Source of the DNA: JAURVT01 sp049059935
GTDB taxonomy: Bacteria; Actinomycetota; Actinomycetes; Propionibacteriales; Nocardioidaceae
DNA length: 37,313 bases
Direction of reading: 5' to 3'
NCBI RefSeq assembly: GCF_049059935.1
Contig: NZ_JBMGQR010000040.1
Coordinates: forward strand, 1 to 37,313
The translations under genes were made by a program, and so were the position numbers. Each line of letters opens with the position of its first letter. The first letter of the stretch is position 1. Of this stretch, positions 29,810 through 37,313 are shown piece by piece. The notes under the pieces are model-generated. The model was not told the DNA's origin and made no database searches. It saw only the letters and a program-made list of their open reading frames with translations.

Positions 29810-32404
29810 GTGCGCCGCCCCCACCCCCTCGTCGCCGCTCTCGCCGCCGCCGCGCTCGCCGTGCCGCTGCTGGCCACCTCGGTCGCCGTCGCCGACGACG
29901 GCCACCGCGACGGGCCCCGCTCCACGCGCACGCCCGAGCTGTCCACGTCGACGCGTCTGGCCGACCGGCGCAGCCTGGTGGTCGGCGACCGGTTCTGGCA
30001 GATGGGCACCGAGGACGGCGGCTACCCCGCCACCGGGTTCCACACCCGCGGGGAGATGGGCGGCTTCTGGACCCCACCCGTCAAGGTGCTCGACGGGCTG
30101 TGGTTCCGGCTCGGCGACACCTGGCTCACGTCGCGGCGGTACACCAACGGCTGGGGCTACCAGGAGATGGACCTCGGCACGCACGGCGGCGTCTCGGTGA
30201 CGCGCACCGACTTCGCGCCGGACGGCCTGCGGGCCGGGCTGGTCGGGCTGCGCCTGTCGTCCCGGCGCGCCACCACCGTGGACCTCGCCGTGGACGCCCA
30301 CTCCGAGCTGATGAAGGCCTACCCGTGGGGCGAGACCACGCCCGGCCAGAGCGACTACAACCTGCAGGACACCGGTGCCGTGTCGGGACGGAGCCTGCTG
30401 TTCCGCGAGGACGGCACCCCGCCGGTGGCGAACGCCGAGGGGCACCACTACGCGGCCCTCGTGGGCTCGGACCTGACACCGACCGGCACGTCCCTCGGCC
30501 CCGACCACCGCGGCCCGCAGGACCCCGCCGTCATCTGCCCTCCGTCCGGCGAGGGCACGCCCACGCAGCCGGCGCGCTGCGACGACACCGCCTACGGCCG
30601 GGGCACGGGCGGGCAGCTGCGCTACCGCGTCACGGTCCCGGCCGGCGGGCGGACGGTGTGGTTCTCCGTGGACGGGTCAGACCGGGGTGTCGCCGACGCG
30701 CGCGCCCAGCAGGCCGCGGCCCTGCGACGTCCCGCCGCGCTGCTCCGGCGGACGATCGCCTCGCGCCGCGAGGTGGACGCCCGCACGCGGGTGAGCCTGC
30801 CGGGCGACCGTCTCCTCGAGCGCAGCATCGCCTGGAGCAAGCAGAACCTGGCCCAGTCGGTGCAGGAGTCGCGCGACCTGCAGGTGCGCACCGCCAACGC
30901 GGGCGAGAGCTACCCCGCGCCCACCGGGACGGTGCGCAGGGCCCGCTGGTTCGGTGCCGGCTTCCCCGACTACCCCTGGCTGTTCGCGACCGACGGCGAG
31001 TACTCGGCCTACGCCGCGGTGGCGAGCGGGCAGATCGACACCATCAAGGCGCACCTGCGGGCGCTGCGCGACGTGAGCCTGGCCGCGAACGGCACCAGTG
31101 GCAAGGTCGTCCACGAGGTGACGCCCGACGGCACGGTGTTCTTCGGGGCCAACGCCGACGCCGGCAACACCGACGAGACCGCCAAGTTCCCCAGCATCGT
31201 GGCGCTGGTCTGGCGCTGGACCGGCGACGACGCCTTCCGCAACGAGATGTACTCCTTCGCCCGCAGCAACATGCGCTACATCTACCGCGAGCTCGACGCC
31301 GACGGCGACGGCTGGCCCGAGGGCAACGGCAACGTCGAGACGCCCGGCCTCGGCGAGGAGAAGCTCGACAACGCGGTCTACACGATCCGGGGCCTGCGCG
31401 ACCTCGCCGACCTCGCCACGTCCGTGGGCGACGACGCCACGCGACGGTGGGCCACGACGAAGGCCCAGGACCTCGAGAGCCGGTTCGACCGCACCTGGTG
31501 GTTCGGCCCGACGGCCGACCAGTACGCCGACTCCCTCGACGGACCCGACAACACCCGCGTCTTCCAGCGGCACTGGATCGGGCTCACCCCGGTCGAGGCC
31601 GAGCTGACCCGCCCGGGCCGGGTGGACGGCCCGCTCGCGCCGCTCGACCACGCCCGCACGCTCGTGGCCAAGCGCGAGGAGCCCTGCTTCACCGGCACCT
31701 ACGGGCAGTACCACACCGGTTCGGGGCGGACGAGCGTCACCGACGACGTCGAGGGCCCGAGCTGCGACTCCGCGGTCTCGACGGTGCCGGCGCTGCGCAC
31801 GGCCTTCACGCTGAACACCGCGCTGATGGCGGTGGCCGAGGGCGCCCTCGGACGGATGGGCGCGAGCCAGCAGCGGCGCTACACCGACGCCAACGCGACC
31901 GTCCAGCTCGACCCAGACGTCTGGGAGCTGCCCGGGGCAATGCCCGAGATCGCCCCGTCGCCCGACGCGGGCACCAACATCGACAAGCTCTTCACCGAGC
32001 GCTCGATGGTGCTGCAGGCCTGGGGCACCTACGGCACCGTGTGGCCGGTCGTGCACCAGCAGCTGGGCATCGCCCCCGACCTCGGCCGCGACGAGCTCGC
32101 GGTCGTCCCGCAGGTGCCGGACGGCCAGCGCACCGTCGCCGGGAGCAACGTGCGCCTGGGCTCGGGCGCCGTCGCGGTCACGGCGACGCGGAGCACGTCG
32201 ACCCTGCGGACCCGCGTGCGCCAGACCCGCGCCTGGCACCTGACGATCGGTGCGCTGGTGCCGGCGGGTGAGCGCGTGCGGGAGGTCAGGCTCGACGGCC
32301 GCCGGGTGCGCCCGACGATCGTCACGACCGCCCGCGGCACCGAGGTCCGCGTCGACGCCGGGTCGTCCCGGGGGACCAGCCGCCTGACGGTGTCGCTGCG
32401 CTGA
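29810..32404 (+). CDS. Secreted six-hairpin glycosidase (amylo-glucosidase/GH15-GDE-like)
   Basis: 864 aa from GTG 29810, which has GGAGG five bases upstream; an in-frame ATG at 29780 has no ribosome site. The signal peptide ends near residue 30 (AAAALAVPLLATSVAVADD). An N-terminal beta-sandwich (about 45-310) precedes an (alpha/alpha)6 catalytic part (about 340-780) and a small C-terminal beta domain. GFPDYPWLFATDGEYS (near residue 384) and ELDADGDGWPEGNG (near 495, a calcium-type loop followed by an acidic residue in VETPG) match glycogen-debranching and related glucosidases of GH15/GH63/GH116 type. It should remove sugars from an extracellular glycan. Divergent from the GT4 operon; a 10-bp gap separates it from the convergent ABC exporter. 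The exact family is not certain. Confidence 0.75.
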   Translation: MRRPHPLVAALAAAALAVPLLATSVAVADDGHRDGPRSTRTPELSTSTRLADRRSLVVGDRFWQMGTEDGGYPATGFHTRGEMGGFWTPPVKVLDGLWFRLGDTWLTSRRYTNGWGYQEMDLGTHGGVSVTRTDFAPDGLRAGLVGLRLSSRRATTVDLAVDAHSELMKAYPWGETTPGQSDYNLQDTGAVSGRSLLFREDGTPPVANAEGHHYAALVGSDLTPTGTSLGPDHRGPQDPAVICPPSGEGTPTQPARCDDTAYGRGTGGQLRYRVTVPAGGRTVWFSVDGSDRGVADARAQQAAALRRPAALLRRTIASRREVDARTRVSLPGDRLLERSIAWSKQNLAQSVQESRDLQVRTANAGESYPAPTGTVRRARWFGAGFPDYPWLFATDGEYSAYAAVASGQIDTIKAHLRALRDVSLAANGTSGKVVHEVTPDGTVFFGANADAGNTDETAKFPSIVALVWRWTGDDAFRNEMYSFARSNMRYIYRELDADGDGWPEGNGNVETPGLGEEKLDNAVYTIRGLRDLADLATSVGDDATRRWATTKAQDLESRFDRTWWFGPTADQYADSLDGPDNTRVFQRHWIGLTPVEAELTRPGRVDGPLAPLDHARTLVAKREEPCFTGTYGQYHTGSGRTSVTDDVEGPSCDSAVSTVPALRTAFTLNTALMAVAEGALGRMGASQQRRYTDANATVQLDPDVWELPGAMPEIAPSPDAGTNIDKLFTERSMVLQAWGTYGTVWPVVHQQLGIAPDLGRDELAVVPQVPDGQRTVAGSNVRLGSGAVAVTATRSTSTLRTRVRQTRAWHLTIGALVPAGERVREVRLDGRRVRPTIVTTARGTEVRVDAGSSRGTSRLTVSLR

Positions 32405-32414
32405 GGCGGCGTCG

Positions 32415-33257
32415 TCAGGACTTGCGGTTGTAGATCCGCATCGCGATCGGCGCGAAGACCGCGGTGACGGCGACGGACAGCGCCACGACGACCAGCACCT
32501 CGCCGGACGCGGGCTCGCCGTCCATCAGCCCGCGGGCGGCCTCGACGAGCAGCGTCACCGGGTTGACGTCGACGAACGCCTGCAGCCAGTCGGGCATCGT
32601 CTCGGGCGGCGCGAACACCGAGCTGACGAACGTCAGCGGGAACAGCACCATCATGGCGACGCCCATCACGGCGTTGGGGGTGCGGAGCTTGAGCCCGAGG
32701 ATCAGCCACAGCCAGCTGAGCGAGAAGCAGAACATCAGCAGCAGGGCCACCGCGAGCACGACGCCGCCGAACCCGCCCGGCGCCCGGTAGCCGATGACCA
32801 CGCCCACGAGCAGGACGATCGACGAGGCCAGCAGGTAGCGCAGGGTGTCGCCGAGGAGCGCCCCGACGAGCAGCGACGGCCGCCAGACGGGCAACGACCG
32901 GATCCGGTCGAAGACGCCCTTCTCGATGTCGGTGTTGATGGTCATCGCGGTGTACATCGTGATGAAGACGACCGTCTGCACCAGGATGCCGGGCAGCGCG
33001 TACTGCAGGTACTCCCCCGGCGAGCCCGACACCGCCCCGCCGAACACGAACGTGAACATCAGCGTGAACATGATCGGGAACATCGTCACGTCGAACAGCT
33101 GCTCGGGGACGTGCTTGATCTTGAGCAGCGCCCGCCACCCGAACGTCAGCGAGGACGCCAGCGCGGTGGCGCGCGGCGGACGTGCCGAGGAGCCGAGGGC
33201 GGCCACCACCTTGGCGTCGAGGGTCGGTGTGGACGTCTGCTGCAGGTCGGTGCTCAT
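32415..33257 (-). CDS. ABC-2 type permease (DrrB-like)
   Basis: 280 aa; the ATG overlaps the stop of the ATPase gene (ATGA). Six hydrophobic segments are visible from about residue 55 to 275 with the ABC-2/DrrB motif INTDIEKGVFDRIRSLPVWR after TM2 and AFVDVNPVTLLVEAARGLMD before the last helix. The cytoplasmic N-terminus is about 45 residues. It should form the membrane half of a drug, lipid or glycolipid exporter with the ATPase encoded just upstream. No export substrate is indicated by the neighbours, although the surrounding glycosyl- and methyltransferase genes make a modified lipid plausible. Confidence 0.88.
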   Translation of the reverse strand: MSTDLQQTSTPTLDAKVVAALGSSARPPRATALASSLTFGWRALLKIKHVPEQLFDVTMFPIMFTLMFTFVFGGAVSGSPGEYLQYALPGILVQTVVFITMYTAMTINTDIEKGVFDRIRSLPVWRPSLLVGALLGDTLRYLLASSIVLLVGVVIGYRAPGGFGGVVLAVALLLMFCFSLSWLWLILGLKLRTPNAVMGVAMMVLFPLTFVSSVFAPPETMPDWLQAFVDVNPVTLLVEAARGLMDGEPASGEVLVVVALSVAVTAVFAPIAMRIYNRKS

Positions 33258-34240
33258 GCCGGGACCTCCTGGCCGGTCGGGGTGGAGTCGTCGGGGTCGT
33301 CCTCCGGGGGACGGCCGGTGAGGGCGAGGAAGACCTCGTCGAGGCTGGGCTGGCCCAGCGCGTACTCGCTGACGACGAGCCCGTGCTCGCCGACGCGGTG
33401 CAGCGCACCGGCCACGGCGGACGGGTCGTCGACGCGGATCGTCATCGCCGCGACGTCGGACTCGAGCACGGGCTCGGCCCGGAGCGACTCGGCCAGCAGC
33501 CGGGCCACCTCGTCACGGTCGGCCGGGTCGGCCACCCGCACCTTGACGGCGCCCGACCCGACCGACGCCTTGAGCTGGCCGCTGGTGCCCTCGGCGATGA
33601 CGCGTCCGTGGTCGATCACCGAGATCCGGTCGGCCAGCTGGTCGGCCTCCTCGAGGTACTGCGTGGTGAGCAGGATCGTGGTGCCGGCGCCGACGAGCGC
33701 GCGGACGATCTCCCAGACCTGGTTGCGGCTGCGCGGGTCGAGGCCGGTGGTGGGCTCGTCGAGGAACATCAGGTCGGGACGGACCACGATGCTGCCGGCG
33801 ATGTCGATGCGTCGCCGCATGCCGCCGGAGTACGCCTTGACCTGCTTGCCCGCCGCGGCACCGAGGTCGAACGCGTCGAGGAGCTCGGTCGCGCGGTCGC
33901 GGGCGGCGGATCGCGAGTACCCGTACAGCCGGGCCAGCAGGACGAGGTTCTCCAGACCGGTGAGGTCCTCGTCGAGCGAGGCGAACTGCCCGGTGAGCGC
34001 CACCCGCGAGCGCACCTCGGCGGCCTCGTCGACGACGTCGTGCCCGAGGACGCGGGCGGTGCCGCCGTCGGGCACCAGCAGCGTCGCGAGCATCCGGATG
34101 ACGGTGGTCTTGCCCGCGCCGTTGGGCCCGAGGACGCTGTGCACGCCGCCGGACGAGATCGCGAGGTCGACGCCGTCGACGGCACGGTTGTCGCCGAACA
34201 CCTTGACGAGCCCGTGGGTCTCGATCGCGAGGTCGGTCAT
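33254..34240 (-). CDS. ABC transporter ATP-binding protein (DrrA-like)
   Basis: 328 aa; ATG with AGGAGG nine bases upstream. Walker A GPNGAGKTT (about 37-45), Q-loop ALTGQFASLDEDLTG, signature YSGGMRRR, Walker B LMFLDEPTTGLD, and switch His replaced by Gln in LLTTQYLEEADQLAD, which is typical of daunorubicin-resistance DrrA-type ATPases. The C-terminal ~100 residues form the DrrA regulatory extension (VKVRVADPADRDEVARLL, SEYALGQPSLDEVFLALTG). Pairs with the overlapping permease gene. Confidence 0.9.
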   Translation of the reverse strand: MTDLAIETHGLVKVFGDNRAVDGVDLAISSGGVHSVLGPNGAGKTTVIRMLATLLVPDGGTARVLGHDVVDEAAEVRSRVALTGQFASLDEDLTGLENLVLLARLYGYSRSAARDRATELLDAFDLGAAAGKQVKAYSGGMRRRIDIAGSIVVRPDLMFLDEPTTGLDPRSRNQVWEIVRALVGAGTTILLTTQYLEEADQLADRISVIDHGRVIAEGTSGQLKASVGSGAVKVRVADPADRDEVARLLAESLRAEPVLESDVAAMTIRVDDPSAVAGALHRVGEHGLVVSEYALGQPSLDEVFLALTGRPPEDDPDDSTPTGQEVPA

Positions 34241-34367
34241 GGCTGGTCCCTCCTGCGGTGGGCCGGCGGTCACCGGCTCCCTGCATGGTCAGACCAGGGT
34301 CCGACCAGAACTCATCGGGACGCGGTCAAGAATCTCCACACCGTGCGTCGGCACCCGTCGGGCTGGC

Positions 34368-34373
34368 TAGCAT
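34368..34373 (+). promoter_or_regulatory. Possible -10 of PAS-ANTAR gene
   Basis: TAGCAT stands 40 bp before the ATG at 34414, within the 173-bp divergent region shared with the ABC exporter. No recognisable -35 is at the usual distance. Confidence 0.25.
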
Positions 34374-34413
34374 GGATCTCGACGTTCGGCGAGACGGGAC
34401 CGGGAGGAACACC

Positions 34414-35079
34414 ATGCGTGGAGACGCCGAGAGGTACGTCCGCGCCGTCACCCACGGACGGGACGTCCCCGTCGGCGGGTACCGCTACGAGATCGCCGCC
34501 GACCGCTGGACGCTGTCCGACGACGTGCGTCGCATGCTCGGCCTCCCCGAGGACGAGGTGATGACCACCCAGACCCTCGTCGACTTCCAGCACCCGGACG
34601 ACACCGCCACCGTGGCCGAGGTGGCCGACGCGGTCACGCAGGGCCGCTCGTTCCACCAGTTCTACCGGATCGTCACCCGCACCGGCCGCACGCTCTCGGT
34701 GCTCGGCGTCGGCCAGGTCGTCGACGGCGAGCCCGACCAGGGCCCGATGATGGTCGGCTACCTGATCGACCTGACCCCGATGGCCCGGCGCAGCGACCTC
34801 GACCGCGAGTTCGCCGCGGTCATCGCCGACTTCGACGTGCTCGACGAGCCGGCCCGGCGTCACGCGCTGTTGTCGAAGGCGCGGGGGATGCTGATGGGGA
34901 TCCTCGACGTCGACGACGCGCAGGCGTCCGACCTGATGCGCGAGTGCGCCACGCGCACCCACACCGACGAGCACACCGTCGCGGGCCACCTCGTCCAACA
35001 CTTCCAGCGGGCCACCGGCATCCGACGCTCGCTGCCCGAGCTGCGGCACGAGGTCGACGACGTCCTCGACCAGGACTGA
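34414..35079 (+). CDS. PAS-ANTAR domain regulator
   Basis: 221 aa; ATG with GGGAGGAA upstream. PAS domain at about 20-125 (YRYEIAADRWTLSDDVRRML, FQHPDD, SFHQFYRIVTRTGRTLSVLG) and ANTAR at about 145-205 (RRHALLSKARGMLMGILDVD, ASDLMRECATRTHTDEHTVA). The PAS part should bind a small ligand or respond to redox or light; no cofactor Cys or heme His motif stands out. The ANTAR part is an RNA-binding antiterminator module. Fourth ANTAR protein in the window. It is divergent from the ABC exporter and convergent with the second WhiB (12-bp gap). Confidence 0.85.
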   Translation: MRGDAERYVRAVTHGRDVPVGGYRYEIAADRWTLSDDVRRMLGLPEDEVMTTQTLVDFQHPDDTATVAEVADAVTQGRSFHQFYRIVTRTGRTLSVLGVGQVVDGEPDQGPMMVGYLIDLTPMARRSDLDREFAAVIADFDVLDEPARRHALLSKARGMLMGILDVDDAQASDLMRECATRTHTDEHTVAGHLVQHFQRATGIRRSLPELRHEVDDVLDQD

Positions 35080-35091
35080 CCTCCGCGCGGC

Positions 35092-35382
35092 TCAGACCGC
35101 GGCGGCCACCTCGCGGGCGCCGAGCTCCTCGCGCTCACGGGTGGTCAGACCGCCCCAGACGCCGAACGGCTCGCGCACCTGCAGGGCGTGCTCGAGGCAC
35201 TCCTTGACCACGGGGCAGCGGGCGCAGAACGCCTTGGCGGCGTCCTCGCGGCGGGCGCGGCGCGGGCCGCGCTCGAACTCGGGCGAGAAGAAGGTCTCGG
35301 GGTCGGCGTCGTTGCACGCGCCCTCGTACTGCCAGTCGTAGGTCTCGTGGATGGGCATCGGGAGCCGTGAGAGGTTCGCCAT
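35092..35382 (-). CDS. WhiB-family iron-sulfur regulator
   Basis: 96 aa. The ATG at 35382 has GGAG eight bases upstream, better placed than an in-frame start ten codons earlier. Cluster cysteines are C23, C53, C56 and C62; GVWGG follows the EPFGVWGG pattern, and the C-terminus is short and only weakly basic (TTREREELGAREVAAAV). The core from WQYE to GVWGG closely matches the WhiB at 13075-13374, so they are paralogues. The Met-Asp of the first protein's GMDSACFF is replaced by ADPETFF here. Its promoter region contains a triple 11-bp direct repeat. Confidence 0.9.
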   Translation of the reverse strand: MANLSRLPMPIHETYDWQYEGACNDADPETFFSPEFERGPRRARREDAAKAFCARCPVVKECLEHALQVREPFGVWGGLTTREREELGAREVAAAV

Positions 35383-35436
35383 GATGTGATCTCCTTCGTC
35401 GCGCCCCGTCATGTGCCCGGCGCGAGCTGGCGCCGA

Positions 35437-35479
35437 AGAACTTGTTCAGAACCTAGCCAGAACTTGGTCACGAGCACAA
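35437..35479 (-). promoter_or_regulatory. Triple 11-bp direct repeat over a likely whiB promoter
   Basis: On the plus strand, AGAACTT, AGAACCT and AGAACTT start at 35437, 35448 and 35459, exactly 11 bases apart. On the minus strand TTGTGC (35479-35474) and TAGGTT (35455-35450) make a plausible -35/-10 pair with an 18-bp spacer for the whiB gene, about 68 bp before its ATG. The repeats overlap the -10 and spacer, so a bound regulator would interfere with or direct polymerase. Confidence 0.5.
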
Positions 35480-35506
35480 GGGAGGCGACCCTTGGTCATT
35501 CAATGT

Positions 35507-35788
35507 TCATCTACATCCGGGGGTCGACCGGGTGCGCTCGACGGCCCACCGGGGCGGCCCGGGGTCGCTGTCGCCGCGGTCGGCGACGCACTGCAGCAGG
35601 GTCTCGACGGGCACGCCGATGGCCCCGGACCACAGCACCATGGCCCGCCTGCAGTGCGCGGCGTCGAGGTGCAGGAGCCGGGCCACGTCGGCGACCGTGG
35701 CCGGCGAGCAGCCGTCCGGGTCGACGGGCCGCAGCCGGGGAACGGTCGCGTCCGACCGTCGGTGCAGGTGCAGGTGGTGGAGCGCCAT
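35507..35788 (-). CDS. Small hypothetical protein
   Basis: 93 aa; ATG with GAGGACG a few bases upstream. No family recognised. Codon use is biased like the neighbouring genes, which favours a real gene in the otherwise empty 536-bp stretch between the WhiB and aldo/keto reductase genes. His-rich start (MALHHLHLHRR), then a helical part with PATVADVARLLHLDAAHCRR and AMVLWSGAIGVPVETLLQCV that could be a small helix-turn-helix-like bundle. Two cysteines stand close to the helices and a third near the end. Function unknown. Confidence 0.5.
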   Translation of the reverse strand: MALHHLHLHRRSDATVPRLRPVDPDGCSPATVADVARLLHLDAAHCRRAMVLWSGAIGVPVETLLQCVADRGDSDPGPPRWAVERTRSTPGCR

Positions 35789-35918
35789 GGTGCGTCCTCG
35801 AGTCGCGTGCGGGCGTCCGGCTGCGGGTCCAACCGATGCGTCAGCCTAGGACCGCCGCGGCGCCCCCGACCGGCTCGCGGATGGTCTTGAGGCAACGCGG
35901 AGCAGGCGTGGACCTGTC
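35789..35918. other. Intergenic, 130 bp, nothing recognised
   Basis: Lies between the end of the aldo/keto reductase gene and the start of the small hypothetical gene, both on the minus strand. I see no convincing promoter, hairpin or repeat in it beyond the ribosome site of the small gene. Confidence 0.4.
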
Positions 35919-36941
35919 TCAGAGGGACCGTGAGCGCTGCTCGCGCCCGGGCCCGCCGTACGGGTAGTCGGCGGTGTCGGGCTCGCTGGCGGCGTCGAGC
36001 ACCTCGACCTCGGCGGCCTCCAGCACGAGGTCGGCCGAGCCGAGGTTGTCGACGAGCTGCTCGGTGGTGCGCGCGCCGAGGATCACCGACGTGACCGACG
36101 GACGGTCGCGCAGCCAGGCGAGCGCGACCTGCGCCATCGTCGCCCCGCGGCCCTCGGCGACCTCGCGCACGGCGTCGACGACGTCCCAGGTGCGCTGGCG
36201 CGAGGAGCGTCCGGCGTAGGCCTCGACCCCGCGCTCGGGGTCCTCGCCCAGCCGGGTGGCGCCGGTGGGCTCCTCGTCGCGCCGGTACTTGCCGGTCAGC
36301 CAGCCACCGCCCAGCGGCGACCACGGCAGCAGGCCGAGCCCGGCGTCCAGGCAGGACGGCACGATCTCCCACTCCAGCTCGCGCACGAGCAGGTTGTACT
36401 GCGGCTGCAGCGTGACCGGGGCGTCCCAGCCGCGCTCGCGGGCCAGCGCCACCACCTTCTGGACCTGCCAGCCGGTGTAGTTCGACAGACCGACGTGCCG
36501 CACCTTGCCGGCGCGCACGGCGTCGTCGAGCGTCGAGAACGTCTCCTCGAGCGGGGTGAGCGGGTCGAACGCGTGCACCTGGTAGAGGTCGACGCAGTCG
36601 ACGCCGAGCCGGGTGAGCGACGCGTCGAGCGCGCGCTGCAGGTGGCGGCGCGACAGCCCGACGTCGTTGACGTCGTCGCCCATGGGGAAGCGACCCTTGG
36701 TCGCCAGCACCACCCGGTCGCGCACCTCGGCCGGGCGCGCGGCCAGCCAGCGGCCGATCATCTCCTCCGAGACGCCCGCGTTGTAGACGTCGGCGGTGTC
36801 GACGAGGTTGCCGCCGGACTCGACGAACACGTCGAGCTGGTCGTGGGCACCCTCCTCCCCCGTCTCGGCCCCGAAGGTCATGGTGCCGAGGGTGAGTGCG
36901 GAGACGACGGTGCCGGTGCGGCCCAGGGTGCGAGTGATCAT
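35919..36941 (-). CDS. Aldo/keto reductase
   Basis: 340 aa; ATG start MITRTLGRTGTVVSALTLGT. The (beta/alpha)8 barrel has the catalytic tetrad in order: Asp and Tyr in DTADVYNAG (about 48-56), Lys in VVLATKGRFP, and His in LYQVHAFDPL. NADPH-binding residues appear near the end (SVTSVILGARTTEQLVDNLG). The NYN-domain gene ends 28 bp upstream on the same strand. Members of this AKR group reduce aldehydes or ketones with NADPH; the natural substrate is not known. Confidence 0.88.
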   Translation of the reverse strand: MITRTLGRTGTVVSALTLGTMTFGAETGEEGAHDQLDVFVESGGNLVDTADVYNAGVSEEMIGRWLAARPAEVRDRVVLATKGRFPMGDDVNDVGLSRRHLQRALDASLTRLGVDCVDLYQVHAFDPLTPLEETFSTLDDAVRAGKVRHVGLSNYTGWQVQKVVALARERGWDAPVTLQPQYNLLVRELEWEIVPSCLDAGLGLLPWSPLGGGWLTGKYRRDEEPTGATRLGEDPERGVEAYAGRSSRQRTWDVVDAVREVAEGRGATMAQVALAWLRDRPSVTSVILGARTTEQLVDNLGSADLVLEAAEVEVLDAASEPDTADYPYGGPGREQRSRSL

Positions 36942-36969
36942 CTGGCCATCGTGGACCCTCGAGCGCGGT

Positions 36970-37313
36970 CTAGCGCAAGAAGCGCTCGGGGTCGAAGTCG
37001 TCGAGCGCGATGATCTTGACGCGCGGCAGCGGCACGTTGAACGCGCCCACGTCGTCCTCGAGGTCGTGGACGGGCATGTCCATCGCGGCGTACTGCGTGC
37101 TCGCGAACTCGCGCAGCGCGAGCAGCCCCACGCGACGCTCGCCGTCCATCAGCGCCCTCATGTGCGGTGCGAAGTCACCGTCGTGGCTGACGAGCAGCAC
37201 GTCGGCGTCGTGGCCGACCAGCGCGTCGAGGGTGAGCTGGACGCCGATGTCCACGACCTTCTGATCCGGACGGCCGGCCAGCGGGACGGGGCGGTAGCCG
37301 ATCGCGACGAGGG
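36970..37313 (-). CDS. NYN-domain (PIN-like nuclease fold) protein, 5' end outside window
   Basis: 114 codons are present and the frame is open to the window edge. The C-terminal half of a NYN domain is recognisable: KVVDIGVQLTLDALVGHDAD, then VLLVSHDGDFAPHM with the acidic metal-site residues, and a Leu/Arg strand VGLLALREFAS. The end DDFDPERFLR is followed by TAG. NYN proteins are Mg-dependent RNase-like folds (LabA/DUF88 type). The missing N-terminus should carry the first catalytic Asp. Stops 28 bp before the aldo/keto reductase start. Confidence 0.75.
   Translation of the reverse strand, partial: LVAIGYRPVPLAGRPDQKVVDIGVQLTLDALVGHDADVLLVSHDGDFAPHMRALMDGERRVGLLALREFASTQYAAMDMPVHDLEDDVGAFNVPLPRVKIIALDDFDPERFLR

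Noticed and set aside
1..37313. CRISPR array, tRNA, rRNA, insertion sequence or prophage
   Set aside because: No spaced repeat array, tRNA-like cloverleaf, transposase or integrase frame, or target-site duplication was found by reading both strands.

Overview
The window is GC-rich, densely coded DNA from an actinobacterium. The evidence is strong third-position GC bias, two WhiB-family iron-sulfur regulators, four ANTAR-domain proteins, a class F-type sortase domain, a DrrAB-type ABC exporter and frequent GTG starts. A relative of Nocardioidaceae/Propionibacteriales is my guess, but nothing in the window fixes the genus. No tRNA, rRNA, CRISPR array, insertion sequence or integrase was seen. 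Both edges cut genes.

Layout. 1-2805: two glycosyltransferases flanking a WcbI-like protein (surface glycan). 2881-5172: a phytanoyl-CoA-dioxygenase-like oxygenase divergent from a LacI-type regulator. 5435-13046: a six-gene, tightly coupled envelope-glycan operon. It encodes a cellulose-synthase-like GT2, an ArnT/PMT-like membrane glycosyltransferase, a secreted DUF4397 protein with a sortase-type tail, a GH8 glycanase, a polyprenyl-phosphate-mannose-synthase-like GT2 continuous with a class F sortase domain, and a GtrA protein. 13075-14361: WhiB divergent from a MerR regulator with a CarH/LitR-type cobalamin domain. 14369-20017: two GAF-ANTAR proteins translationally coupled to a GH13 enzyme, divergent from a GAF-ANTAR-GAF-GGDEF-EAL protein. 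20105-21247: a secreted CHAP-domain protein. 21368-25900: an AcoR/MimR-type regulator divergent from amidohydrolase, DUF59 and alcohol dehydrogenase genes, the accessory set usually seen beside propane monooxygenases. 25974-29635: a GT4, methyltransferase, terpenoid-cyclase-fold, methyltransferase operon, divergent from a large secreted six-hairpin glycosidase (29810-32404). 32415-34240: DrrAB-type ABC exporter. 34414-35382: PAS-ANTAR protein convergent with a second WhiB. 35507-37313: a small hypothetical, an aldo/keto reductase and a partial NYN-domain protein.

How it fits together. Much of the window is about making, modifying, exporting or cutting surface carbohydrate. The 5435-13046 operon is the best candidate for an undescribed system: polymer synthesis, polyprenyl-linked sugar supply, sugar transfer, glycan trimming and covalent surface anchoring sit in one transcription unit, with two of the activities in one polypeptide. 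Regulation is unusually dense, with WhiB, MerR-B12, ANTAR, c-di-GMP, LacI and AcoR types. Several promoter regions carry 11-bp-period direct repeats or palindromes that the genes alone do not explain.
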